DNA from: Daejeonella rubra
Lineage (GTDB): Bacteria; Bacteroidota; Bacteroidia; Sphingobacteriales; Sphingobacteriaceae
Reading direction: 5' to 3'
NCBI RefSeq assembly: GCF_900103545.1
Contig: NZ_FNHH01000045.1
Span: 1 to 13,413 of the forward strand
DNA: 13,413 nucleotides
Part shown: piece by piece, positions 7,159 to 13,413 of the stretch
Position numbering within the stretch: the first letter of the stretch is position 1
Layout: the number at the start of each line of letters is the position of its first letter
Made by a program: the position numbers and the translations under genes
The notes under the pieces: model-generated
What the model saw: the letters and a program-made list of their open reading frames with translations, nothing else
Told to the model about the DNA's origin: nothing
Database searches by the model: none

Positions 7159-7249
7159 GATTTATTGCTCTCCAAAATCGGAAGATAAATACCTGATTAA
7201 ATCATAAAAAAAAGCTGACCATCGTCATATACACACCTATTGGCAATCA
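7159..7249. other. Gap between the SRAP remnant and the methyltransferase promoter
   Basis: No intact gene is present. The minus-strand reading just upstream of the SRAP remnant (about 7158-7198) gives a few residues that could be decayed SRAP sequence, but the match is too weak to assert. An A-run lies at 7205-7213. Confidence 0.4.
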
Positions 7250-7280
7250 TTGATTGAACATCTAACCCTCGATAGCTTTG
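7250..7280 (+). promoter_or_regulatory. Bacteroidota-type promoter of the methyltransferase-nitroreductase unit
   Basis: TTG (7250-7252), a 20-base spacer, and TAGCTTTG (7273-7280), an exact match to TAnnTTTG. Transcription would begin near 7285-7288, about 20 bases before ATG 7305. The -7 box contains the TTG at 7278 that would be the longest possible start of the downstream frame, which argues for the ATG start. Confidence 0.65.
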
Positions 7281-7304
7281 AGCAAACAATGTAAAAGTTC
7301 TGCC

Positions 7305-7940
7305 ATGATAAAGACGATTCCATTTAATGAACATGTTGCTGAATATGAAGAGTGGTTTGAAAAATATCCATTCGTTTTTAAAAGCGAAGTAGAGGCCATC
7401 CGTGAATTATTACCCACAGAAGATAATATCTATGGAATTGAAGTAGGATTAGGCACCGGACGATTCTCTATTGAGCTGGGAATAAGGGAAGGTACAGAGC
7501 CTTCAAGAAATATGCGTTCTCTCGCATTGGAAAGAGGCCTGGAGGTAATGCCCGGAGAAGCTGAACATTTACCATTTAAAGACATGCATTATGATTTTGT
7601 CCTCATGGTTTTCTGCATCAGTTATTTTAATGACCTGTCGGCTGCATTTACTGAAGCAAACCGGGTTTTAAAGAATGGAGGTGCATTGATCGTTGGTTTT
7701 ATTGATAAAGAAAGTATCATAGGAAAAGCCTATGAACGCCGCAAACCATTCAGTGTCTTTTATAAACAAGCTAATTTTTATAGCCCGGATAGAATAATTG
7801 ATGAACTGAAGAAAAATGGATTCAAAGAGCTGCAATTTTCCCAAACTCTATTCCATCCATTGGATGAGATCAAAGAGCTTGAACCTGCGAAACCGGGATA
7901 TGGAGAAGGCTCTTTTGTACTGATTAAAGCAATAAAATAA
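7305..7940 (+). CDS. Class I SAM-dependent methyltransferase (UbiE-like)
   Basis: The product is 211 residues from ATG 7305; the TTG at 7278 falls inside the -7 box and is rejected. Motif I is GIEVGLGTG (44-52), with the final glycines that hold SAM. An acidic residue near the end of beta-2 (GTEPSRNM, about 62-70) fits ribose binding, followed by GEAEHLPF (84-91), the usual post-II region, and YDFVLMVFCISYF (96-108). VLKNGGALIVGF (about 121-132) is the typical motif III turn. This is a Methyltransf_11 type enzyme; the substrate cannot be told. A nitroreductase begins six bases after its stop codon, so the two are an operon. No strong ribosome binding site is visible, as is common in Bacteroidota. 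Confidence 0.85.
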   Translation: MIKTIPFNEHVAEYEEWFEKYPFVFKSEVEAIRELLPTEDNIYGIEVGLGTGRFSIELGIREGTEPSRNMRSLALERGLEVMPGEAEHLPFKDMHYDFVLMVFCISYFNDLSAAFTEANRVLKNGGALIVGFIDKESIIGKAYERRKPFSVFYKQANFYSPDRIIDELKKNGFKELQFSQTLFHPLDEIKELEPAKPGYGEGSFVLIKAIK

Positions 7941-7946
7941 GAATAT

Positions 7947-8480
7947 ATGCAAAAAGTAATGGTAAAAGATGCTTTGGAGATCATTCACCAAAGGAAAAGT
8001 GTTCGCAGCTATACCGGTGAACCTGTAAACCGTGAAGACATCGAAGTGATACTTAAGGCTGCAATGGCAGCTCCGGTGGCAATTCATATGATGCCATGGA
8101 AATTTATAGTGGTGCAGGATAAAGAAAAATTAAAGTCTCTGTCGGATGGTTTACCTTTTGCCAAAATGTTACCAAAAGCCGGAACAGGCATTGTTGTTTG
8201 TGCTGCACCCCATGAGGCAGCCTTGGGTAAGGAAGAATTTGCAATCCTGGATTGCGCCTGCGCCAGTGAAAATATTCTTCTCTCTGCCGAAGCGCTTGGC
8301 TTGGGAGCAGTTTGGACTGCAGTTTATCCCAGTAAAGAGCTAATGAACTTTGTCAGAAAGGAGTTAAATATTCCACAGAATATTATTCCTGTAAATATCA
8401 TTCCAATTGGCCACCCTGAGGGTGATGAACACTCTGAAGATAAATACGATCCAAATAATATTCATTGGGGGAAATGGTAA
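7947..8480 (+). CDS. Nitroreductase-family FMN flavoprotein
   Basis: The product is 177 residues from ATG 7947; ATG 7959 (residue 5) is a possible later start. The family signature is clear: HQRKSVRSYTGEPV near the N-terminus with the FMN-phosphate-binding Arg/Ser, AAMAAPVAIHMMPWKF (position of the S/A-P-S-x-x-N-x-Q motif, here without the usual Asn-x-Gln), and ENILLSAEALGLGAVW in the C-terminal half, the conserved helix and loop contacting flavin. Such enzymes are cytosolic homodimers that use NAD(P)H to reduce nitro compounds, quinones or other electrophiles. The altered FMN-pocket motif makes the substrate uncertain. It is cotranscribed with the methyltransferase, which suggests but does not prove a shared pathway. 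Confidence 0.88.
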   Translation: MQKVMVKDALEIIHQRKSVRSYTGEPVNREDIEVILKAAMAAPVAIHMMPWKFIVVQDKEKLKSLSDGLPFAKMLPKAGTGIVVCAAPHEAALGKEEFAILDCACASENILLSAEALGLGAVWTAVYPSKELMNFVRKELNIPQNIIPVNIIPIGHPEGDEHSEDKYDPNNIHWGKW

Positions 8481-8558
8481 TTCCAGCAGATTATTTTAAA
8501 AATATTACAAGGCAATGAATACCATTTTTCGCCTTTTATAATAACATAGAAACATAAT

Positions 8559-8951
8559 ATGGCAACTTCTATTGCAGAACATTATTCAGACGAACTGGAT
8601 AATTGGGTTCAATCTCTAAACCTTTATACTATTGAGATGGATCTCCTTGAATCGAAATTATATGAGATCGTCAGACGAAATTGCATTGTAGGAATTGCAG
8701 AAAAAGTAAATACCTATCAGGTCAGGCTGAGCAACTTATCAGAAAAATTCGATTCCCTGCTTGAGACAATCGAACAGCAGGAAGAAGAACTCAAAATTGA
8801 TGATAAACTTGTAGAAGATTCTCTCATTAATTATGAAACAGAAAAACAACAATCAGAATTAAGAACGAAGATGCAGGAAATAGAGAAAAAATATATTGAT
8901 GTAAAGTATGACTGCAATAATTTTTTAACCGAAAGTCTAAAAAGTAATTAA
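8559..8951 (+). CDS. Small coiled-coil protein of unknown function
   Basis: The product is 130 residues from ATG 8559. There is no signal peptide or membrane segment. The sequence is almost wholly helical and highly charged, with heptad-like spacing of Leu, Ile and Val from about residue 20 to 120, for example LSEKFDSLLETIEQQEEEL and a later Glu/Lys-rich KMQEIEKKYI. Two cysteines (about residues 42 and 119) are not in a metal-site arrangement. I recognise no family. It starts 78 bases after the nitroreductase stop, where no clear promoter was found, so it may be read from the same transcript or from an unseen promoter. It converges with the YegP-like gene. A structural or adaptor-like cytosolic role is possible but unsupported. 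Confidence 0.75.
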   Translation: MATSIAEHYSDELDNWVQSLNLYTIEMDLLESKLYEIVRRNCIVGIAEKVNTYQVRLSNLSEKFDSLLETIEQQEEELKIDDKLVEDSLINYETEKQQSELRTKMQEIEKKYIDVKYDCNNFLTESLKSN

Positions 8952-9070
8952 TCAATTGTTTAGTTAACGTAAATAGCATTTAGATCAAAAGAGGAACTAT
9001 TTATTCATAGCTATACTCTACCCATCACTATTCTCAAATGGCAGATCTCCCTTTGGACTATCCAAAATTA
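8952..9070. other. Spacer between convergent genes, no clear terminator
   Basis: The plus-strand coiled-coil gene and the minus-strand YegP-like gene end facing each other here. I searched by eye for a bidirectional hairpin with T-tracts and found none. Confidence 0.5.
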
Positions 9071-9412
9071 TCAGGCATTTACCAGGCTCAGGTCCTTTAC
9101 TAATGCATCTTTAGCTGCCATTTTAACGGAGCCAATACCACCGCGCAAAGAAGACTCACTTTCGTACATTTCACTGGTTCCAATAATTTGTCCGTTTGCA
9201 GCTTTAAGGACAAAATAAAATTTACCATTCGATGCGATTTTAAAATCAAATTTTGAATCGTCCTGTGAATTAAGTCTCACCGACTCAATTCCATTTTCGC
9301 AAGATGTTTTAGAAGAATAACCCTGACTGCTTAAAACTATCTGACCGTTTCCCGATTTTAAATTAAACTGAAAATCGCCATTTTCCCTTTTATTGATTAC
9401 AAATACTCCCAT
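9071..9412 (-). CDS. YegP-like protein with two DUF1508 repeats
   Basis: The product is 113 residues from ATG 9412, the usual length for two DUF1508 units. Each unit has the pattern F.F.LK..NGQII..S..Y.S, then a glycine-containing IESV or IGSV segment: the first has GNGQIVLSSQGYSS then NGIESVRLN, and the second has ANGQIIGTSEMYES then GGIGSVKMAA. The family folds as a small beta-rich domain; E. coli YegP is of unknown function and has often been associated with stress conditions. The product is soluble, without a signal peptide. It lies downstream of the 68-residue helical gene but behind a strong hairpin, so it probably has its own promoter. No clear promoter box was found in its 80-base leader. 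Confidence 0.87.
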   Translation of the reverse strand: MGVFVINKRENGDFQFNLKSGNGQIVLSSQGYSSKTSCENGIESVRLNSQDDSKFDFKIASNGKFYFVLKAANGQIIGTSEMYESESSLRGGIGSVKMAAKDALVKDLSLVNA

Positions 9413-9493
9413 TTTTTTGTTTTTAAGTTTATGAAATACTTTTGATAATTAACTCCTGATACTTTAATAGCCGGGATTGGTAAATACTTGAAA

Positions 9494-9523
9494 CAACAGG
9501 GTAAATGAGGATCTACCCTGTTG
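9494..9523 (-). terminator. Perfect 10-base inverted repeat after the 68-residue gene
   Basis: CAACAGGGTA (9494-9503) and TACCCTGTTG (9514-9523) pair perfectly around a 10-base loop, 13 bases beyond the preceding minus-strand stop codon. Read on the minus strand, only TTTC follows, so the T-tract is weak. Position favours a terminator; a regulatory palindrome upstream of the YegP-like gene is the alternative. Confidence 0.55.
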
Positions 9524-9536
9524 AAGGAAAGGCGTT

Positions 9537-9743
9537 TTACTTCCCTAAGACACTACCAACTTTTTCTTTGATGCTACCCACCACATTGGCAGCAGAGCCA
9601 GCATTGAGAAAAGTTTCCACTTGCGAACCGACACCGGAAGGCATTTTGTCTTTTAGAAAAGAAACCACAGTATTCACTGCTGATCGGGCTTGCACTTCTG
9701 TGATTCCGGCTTTTTCTGACACCATTTTAATTAAATTCTCCAT
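9537..9743 (-). CDS. Small helical protein of unknown function
   Basis: The product is 68 residues from ATG 9743. The frame extends to 9779, but a strong GGAGG lies five bases before this ATG (minus strand GGAGGTCAGG then ATG), which decides the start; such a site is unusual in this window. The sequence begins MENLIKMVSEKAGITEVQAR and continues as amphipathic helices with VSFLKDKMP and Gly/Ser/Ala/Val-rich segments, ending SVLGK. This layout (an N-terminal 'KAGI(T/S)xxQA' helix followed by a FLKDKLP motif) recalls short DUF2267/DUF937-like proteins, but I cannot assign a family. There is no signal peptide and no transmembrane helix. A 30-base inverted repeat follows the gene. Confidence 0.7.
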   Translation of the reverse strand: MENLIKMVSEKAGITEVQARSAVNTVVSFLKDKMPSGVGSQVETFLNAGSAANVVGSIKEKVGSVLGK

Positions 9744-10108
9744 CCTGACCTCCATTTTTATTATGAAATAACAAAACACATTAAGTTTCGATCTTTATTC
9801 AGTTTGATCCAATACGACCCAGGTTATTCCGATCATTATTCGGAAAAATAGAATAGAATCGCCCGGGACGAGTAAGCTTACCAAATGAAAGCCGAATACA
9901 ATGTTACGTTTGTTATTGTCTTTTGTAAATGACGGAAGTCAGGGAGAGATATGATAGTTGTTAGAACTTCATTCTTTTAGAATGCTATGGTTTTTCGGGA
10001 CAAAAGCAGACAGCAATCAGCCAATAGAAGGTAAGGAATCCCGCTATTAATTTGGCTCCAGACCTCAATTATAGAGTCTGTTTAGCTGATTAAAACAAGA
10101 ATTTAATC
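9744..10108. other. 365-base intergenic region
   Basis: No convincing gene lies here. It contains a six-pair hairpin, TTCCGA (9827-9832) with TCGGAA (9840-9845), about 90 bases upstream of the 68-residue gene, and a five-pair hairpin at 9970-9984. A 15-codon frame from ATG 9885 (plus strand) has no ribosome site or family resemblance. The region must also hold the promoter of the 68-residue gene, but no TTG/TAnnTTTG pair at correct spacing was found. Confidence 0.5.
10059..10080 (-). terminator. Possible terminator hairpin after the DUF5916 gene
   Basis: CAGAC (10059-10063) and GTCTG (10076-10080) pair, extended by two more pairs after a bulged C at 10064. It starts 28 bases past the DUF5916 stop codon on the minus strand. 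There is no T-tract, so the call is weak. Confidence 0.3.
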
Positions 10109-12277
10109 CTAATTCCACCAATAAGTAAACTTCAAAACAAGGGCACGATTTCGTACAGCAAATGGAGAAGGGTAATAGTTATCCGTAAAAACAAGAAAAA
10201 GATCACTGGCTGGTTTATATCGCCATTGAAAACGGGTATTCAAATTGATATTCTTTTGCTGGTTATTATACTGCACAAAAGTTGTGAGAAAGAGTTTATT
10301 ACTGAAAGTAAAATCAGTCCTGGGTCCTACAAGCCAGAAATTTGTCACACCCCAGGGCTGAGGCAATACAATATGATTATAACTGGTGCTCATGGCAATA
10401 TTGACATAAGGCTGAAAGCGATAACCCAGATCACCGGCCAGGTTCAACCGGTTTCCATCAGCAAAATAACCACCATACTGCCCGGAAAAGCTGTAAGTGT
10501 ACATTTTTTGAGGTTTCGACACATAATTGAACCCTCCGGCTTTCCATACATGCACTGTTCCGGTACCTAAACTTCCTTTTCCAGTATTAACGGGATCAAA
10601 AGGTCTTTGCAGCCGGATATAATTGTCTGAAGCCCAAAGCTCCAGGGTACTCTGGCTGCGCTGTGTGAACTTATAACCCAGCATTGTTTCATTATCAGTC
10701 CGCCTGAAAGATCTGTTAAAAAAATAGGTCGAACTGAAAACAGGTCCATGATTTAATATTTTACCACCCTTCGGGAAAAATAAATAATTAAGCTTTGGAT
10801 TGATCTTGAAATAATCTGTACGTGGAACATAACCCACTTCTGCCGTATAATTCTCACCTACAGACTCATGCTGCCAGCTCAGTATCCATTTTTTTGTAGT
10901 GTATTGCAAGTTCGCTGCATGAACAAGATCATCACTATTTTTCTGGGGACTAAACGACTTAAGGAACATTGATTTTCCTACCCAGCGATTATTAGAGGAG
11001 GCGAGGTTATACTCAAGTCCGATATTACGATTATATAAATTATACACGGGTTTACCGGGATTATCCAGTGGGGAATAATTGATCGACTGCTTGTTAACGA
11101 ACATAAAACGAATGTTCGATCTTGAAAAAACCCGACGCTGCAAGGCCAAAACAGCAAAATTCTGGGCCGGCAGACCAGTTTCTTCCATACTTTTTGTCTG
11201 CATATCCATTGCTCCGATTCGCCAGTTCTTGTCAAGGCTTCCGCTCAGTCTGGCACCAAACTCAATGGGCACTCCCAGTCCGATCCTTCTTGAAAAGAAT
11301 GGCCTGATCGTTGAATAGCCAAAATTGGCAAAGAGGTCGGCATTTTCAAGAAAGAACTGCCTTCGTTCAGGGAAAAATAATTCAAAACGATCGAGGTTTG
11401 TCACCTGCCTATCTACTTCTATCTGTGAAAAATCAGGGTTTATGGTCAGATCCAGGTTCAGCGAGGAAGTGATCCCGATCTTAGCATCAGCACCGATCTC
11501 TTTCTTAAATTTCGTGCTTGTATTATTCTGGTAATCTTTGGTTAATCCGCCAAGAACATATGGAATAACTGACACATTGGTTCCCGCATCAGGTGGTGGA
11601 TTATCCCAGATAAGATTCCCTGTATAAGCCAGCGATGCTACATTGAACTGTCTTGGAATTTTGGCCCAGGCTGATTTTTCCGGGACTTTAATATCAAGCC
11701 GGCTGAAGTTTATACCCCATGTCTTAATACCTTTTTTAAAACGTATTGATTTAAAAGGAATTGCCGCTTCAAACACCCACCGGTCGTCATAATGTTTGAC
11801 TTCCGAGTACCATTTATTGTCCCAGCTGAGATCGTAACCATTACTATTGAAAATGAGTCCGTCCCATTGCGCACCTGCCGCATTTACACCAAAAGTAAAT
11901 CCATTGGTCTGATCATCAAAGGGATCAAGGATCAGCAGGAAATTGTCATTTTTGGTATAAGCAAAATCTCGTCTTAATGATTCAACTGCATAGGTTCTGG
12001 CATTCGGCTGATAACAGATGGCTGAGATGTACAAATTATCCTTGTCGTAACTCATGCGCACTTCTGTCAATACCTTAGCGAAACTGGTATCCATCGGGCC
12101 GACCATGAAAAAGTCCCTGGCAGGTTCTGCATCCTTCCAGGCAGCTTCTTCCAGCAGGCCATCAATGGTGACCGCTGAATTGGTTTCTGAAATGCGAAGC
12201 TTATAAGCATTATTGATCTTCTGTGCAAAAACCGAAAAACCAAACAGCAGGAAAACGAACAGGAATAGATATTTCAA
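10109..12277 (-). CDS. DUF5916 outer-membrane protein with N-terminal CBM9-like domain
   Basis: The product is 722 residues if started at TTG 12277, giving the normal signal peptide MKYLFLFVFLLFGFSVFAQ. The frame opens at GTG 12313, but that codon lies at the edge of the -7 box and adds a polar KRCSHDDHC stretch before the signal. After the signal, residues of roughly 30-230 match a carbohydrate-binding family 9-like sandwich (ITIDGLLEEAAWKDAE-type opening, YDKDNLYISAICYQP, FGVNAAGAQWDG, WVFEAAIPFKSIRF). The remainder matches DUF5916: LDLTINPDFSQIEVD, FELFFPERRQFFLEN, FFSRRIGL, then many amphipathic strands and a terminal FTYWWN, fitting an outer-membrane beta-barrel. Family function is unknown; a role in binding or handling extracellular polymers is often guessed. 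Monocistronic by its own promoter and the gaps on both sides. Confidence 0.85.
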   Translation of the reverse strand: MKYLFLFVFLLFGFSVFAQKINNAYKLRISETNSAVTIDGLLEEAAWKDAEPARDFFMVGPMDTSFAKVLTEVRMSYDKDNLYISAICYQPNARTYAVESLRRDFAYTKNDNFLLILDPFDDQTNGFTFGVNAAGAQWDGLIFNSNGYDLSWDNKWYSEVKHYDDRWVFEAAIPFKSIRFKKGIKTWGINFSRLDIKVPEKSAWAKIPRQFNVASLAYTGNLIWDNPPPDAGTNVSVIPYVLGGLTKDYQNNTSTKFKKEIGADAKIGITSSLNLDLTINPDFSQIEVDRQVTNLDRFELFFPERRQFFLENADLFANFGYSTIRPFFSRRIGLGVPIEFGARLSGSLDKNWRIGAMDMQTKSMEETGLPAQNFAVLALQRRVFSRSNIRFMFVNKQSINYSPLDNPGKPVYNLYNRNIGLEYNLASSNNRWVGKSMFLKSFSPQKNSDDLVHAANLQYTTKKWILSWQHESVGENYTAEVGYVPRTDYFKINPKLNYLFFPKGGKILNHGPVFSSTYFFNRSFRRTDNETMLGYKFTQRSQSTLELWASDNYIRLQRPFDPVNTGKGSLGTGTVHVWKAGGFNYVSKPQKMYTYSFSGQYGGYFADGNRLNLAGDLGYRFQPYVNIAMSTSYNHIVLPQPWGVTNFWLVGPRTDFTFSNKLFLTTFVQYNNQQKNINLNTRFQWRYKPASDLFLVFTDNYYPSPFAVRNRALVLKFTYWWN

Positions 12278-12294
12278 AATAAGGCAATGATCAT
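12274..12294 (-). other. Six-codon leader frame overlapping the DUF5916 start codon
   Basis: In the short mRNA leader, ATG 12294 opens a six-codon frame (MIIALF) whose TGA (12274-12276) overlaps the proposed TTG start (12275-12277). It is the only ATG between the promoter and the gene. It could support coupled re-initiation at the weak TTG, or be chance. Confidence 0.3.
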
Positions 12295-12314
12295 CGTGTG
12301 AACACCTTTTCACA

Positions 12315-12345
12315 CAAAACTAAATTAGAAAAAAAACTATGACAA
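12315..12345 (-). promoter_or_regulatory. Bacteroidota-type promoter of the DUF5916 gene
   Basis: On the minus strand TTG (12343-12345), a 20-base spacer containing a run of eight T, and TAGTTTTG (12315-12322), an exact match to TAnnTTTG. Transcription should begin near 12308-12310, downstream of the GTG at 12313, leaving a leader of about 30 bases before TTG 12277. Confidence 0.65.
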
Positions 12346-12390
12346 TACTGATATCAAAAATGGGATTTGGATTTGTATTTCAGGCAATGA

Positions 12391-13272
12391 TCAATGTATG
12401 ATCTCTGTTACATGGGTTCGGATGTTCTCCCCTATTTTATCGATGGGCAGGTCGTCAGGATCAAGCCCAAATGGATCTTCAATAGACTCCGCGATCAGCT
12501 CCAGGGAAGCCATCACATAAAAAATAAAGGGTACAGCAGCGATGACAAAATAGCCCATGGAAAAAACAAAACCAACTGGAAGTGTAAGAACATAAATGAA
12601 GATAAACTTCTTGATAAATGAACTGTATGATAAAGGAATAGGTGTGTTCTTGATACGCTCGCAAGCACCGCAAACATCTGTAAATGAGTTCAATTCATTA
12701 TTGATTACGATCAGCTGATCACCGCTGATAGTTCCTTCCTGATACAGGCTATTACTACGTGAGACGATCATGGAAGCTACCTGATTGGGACCATGTTTTT
12801 GTGCGTCAAGTGTTTCAAATTCAGGATGTTCGATTGAGTCGAGCATGAACTGTGTTTTATTTGAGCGGAGATGAGCAAATAAAGTATCAGCAAAAAGTGG
12901 AATCGATTTTTTATAAAAACTGCGGTTCACCTGATCCTCCCGACTAAGAAAAGCGTTCATCTTGATGGCTAAAGTGCGGCTTGAGTTGGTAAGTGTACCC
13001 CATTGTTTCCGGGCTTCCCACCAGCGGTCGTAGGCTGTATTGGTGCGGAACACCAGCAGGATGGACATCACAAAGCCAAGCAGGTTGTGTACAATGGTAA
13101 TATTCTTAACCCAGGCAACATCTGAGAGCTTGATATATTCCAGTTCCAGATAGGCAATACCTCCGGAATATGCTGCCAGTGCCAGCATAAGCGGAAATAA
13201 TTTACGCGCTGTATCTGAGCGATGCAGGTAAAAGGTAGAGTAGAACCAATCTTTAGGATTATAAACGATCAT
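12391..13272 (-). CDS. Bestrophin-family (UPF0187/YneE-like) ion channel
   Basis: The product is 293 residues from ATG 13272, the normal length for bacterial bestrophins. The frame is open 37 codons further to 13383, but that extension reads through insertion-sequence terminal repeats and the family begins at MIVYNPKDWFYSTFYLHRSD. Family marks include the hydrophobic first helix (LFPLMLALAAYSGGIAYLE), HNLLGFVMSILLVFRTNTAYDRWWEARKQWG with the near-invariant NxAYxRWWEAR signature, a second membrane pair near residues 220-255 (FIFIYVLTLPVGFVFSMGYF), and the C-terminal EDPFGLDPDDLPID. Members form pentameric inner-membrane channels; bacterial examples conduct cations or anions depending on pore residues. 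The insertion-sequence end lies about 40 bases upstream of the start, so the native promoter may have been displaced. Confidence 0.88.
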   Translation of the reverse strand: MIVYNPKDWFYSTFYLHRSDTARKLFPLMLALAAYSGGIAYLELEYIKLSDVAWVKNITIVHNLLGFVMSILLVFRTNTAYDRWWEARKQWGTLTNSSRTLAIKMNAFLSREDQVNRSFYKKSIPLFADTLFAHLRSNKTQFMLDSIEHPEFETLDAQKHGPNQVASMIVSRSNSLYQEGTISGDQLIVINNELNSFTDVCGACERIKNTPIPLSYSSFIKKFIFIYVLTLPVGFVFSMGYFVIAAVPFIFYVMASLELIAESIEDPFGLDPDDLPIDKIGENIRTHVTEIIH

Positions 13273-13314
13273 AACGCAAAATAAGGAAATGTATGGGAAT
13301 TGAGGAAATTGTTG

Positions 13315-13413
13315 TGTTAGTAGATATTCCGACGAAAGTACGCCAGTGTTCCGCGACAAAGTACCCCATTTATTCCGGAGCAAAGTACGCCAGGCAGACC
13401 GGCCTGTAACATC
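13315..13413. mobile_element. End of an IS21-like insertion sequence (continues beyond the window)
   Basis: Three near-identical repeats lie at 13327-13345, 13349-13368 and 13373-13392, each of the form TTCCGnnnnAAAGTACsCCA (the first one base shorter). Starts are 22 and 24 bases apart. Multiple short repeats inside each end are characteristic of IS21-family elements, where they bind the IstA transposase. The sequence TGTTAG at 13315 is a candidate outer tip because these elements begin with TG. The transposase genes would lie to the right, outside the window. The family assignment is from the repeat arrangement and recollection of similar Bacteroidota elements, not from a search. A solo relic end is possible. 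Confidence 0.55.
13327..13392 (+). repeat. Three tandem 19-20 base repeats, TTCCGnnnnAAAGTACsCCA
   Basis: Copy 1 TTCCGACGAAAGTACGCCA (13327-13345), copy 2 TTCCGCGACAAAGTACCCCA (13349-13368), copy 3 TTCCGGAGCAAAGTACGCCA (13373-13392). The AAAGTAC core is invariant; the four bases after TTCCG vary. The near-helical spacing of two turns fits protein binding on one DNA face. Confidence 0.9.

Noticed and set aside
7278..7304. Longer methyltransferase start at TTG 7278
   Set aside because: The TTG is part of the exact -7 box TAGCTTTG (7273-7280); translation must start downstream, at ATG 7305.
8509..8537. AAGGC...GCCTT hairpin between the nitroreductase and coiled-coil genes as a terminator
   Set aside because: Only five pairs with a long loop; not convincing, though it is followed by TTTTAT.
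9885..9932. 15-codon plus-strand frame in the intergenic region
   Set aside because: Too short, no ribosome site, composition not distinctive; chance frame.
10226..10570. 114-codon plus-strand frame inside the DUF5916 gene
   Set aside because: Antisense shadow of the barrel-encoding region; no motif, no promoter.
13273..13383. N-terminal extension of the bestrophin frame
   Set aside because: It reads through insertion-sequence terminal repeats; the family N-terminus begins at ATG 13272.
13327..13392. CRISPR array
   Set aside because: Repeats are 19-20 bases with only 3-4 base gaps and degenerate copies; there are no unique spacers.

Overview
The window reads as a chromosomal stretch of a Bacteroidota bacterium, probably of the Sphingobacteriales or Chitinophagales type. 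The evidence is a moderately AT-rich sequence, genes without strong Shine-Dalgarno sites, several promoters of the Bacteroidota form (TTG, about 20 bases, TAnnTTTG), and typical Bacteroidota families: a DUF5916 surface protein, a choice-of-anchor L protein with an OmpA domain, a short cupin of the mannose-6-phosphate isomerase type, and a Bacteroidota-type ParE. Species cannot be named from the sequence.

Layout from left to right. Bases 1-86 encode what looks like the last 27 residues of an IS110-family transposase, running in from outside the window. Bases 246-5738 form a minus-strand block, read right to left: a cupin protein, an acyl-lipid desaturase with a clear terminator, topoisomerase IV subunit B (parE), cytidine deaminase six bases behind it, and a secreted choice-of-anchor L/OmpA protein. 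Bases 5803-6724 hold two tandem paralogous secreted proteins of unknown function. Bases 6804-7158 are a broken SRAP/HMCES (YedK-like) gene without its catalytic N-terminus. A plus-strand unit follows (7250-8951): a well-formed promoter, a SAM methyltransferase, a nitroreductase and a small coiled-coil protein. Then come three minus-strand genes: a YegP-like double DUF1508 protein, a 68-residue helical protein, and, after a 365-base gap, a large DUF5916 outer-membrane protein with its own promoter. The last gene is a bestrophin-family channel.

The right edge (about 13315-13413) carries three copies of a 19-20 base repeat, the arrangement seen at ends of IS21-like elements. Both ends of the window thus touch insertion-sequence material, as expected of a contig broken at repeats, though this is inference.

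Most genes are housekeeping or ordinary accessory genes. I found no convincing new defence, CRISPR or biosynthetic system. The most informative points are the decayed SRAP gene, the insertion-sequence end that falsely extends the bestrophin reading frame, the non-ATG start and overlapping six-codon leader frame of the DUF5916 gene, the choice-of-anchor L/OmpA fusion, the tandem secreted paralogues, and the inverted repeat over the cupin promoter. No rRNA, tRNA or CRISPR array was seen.
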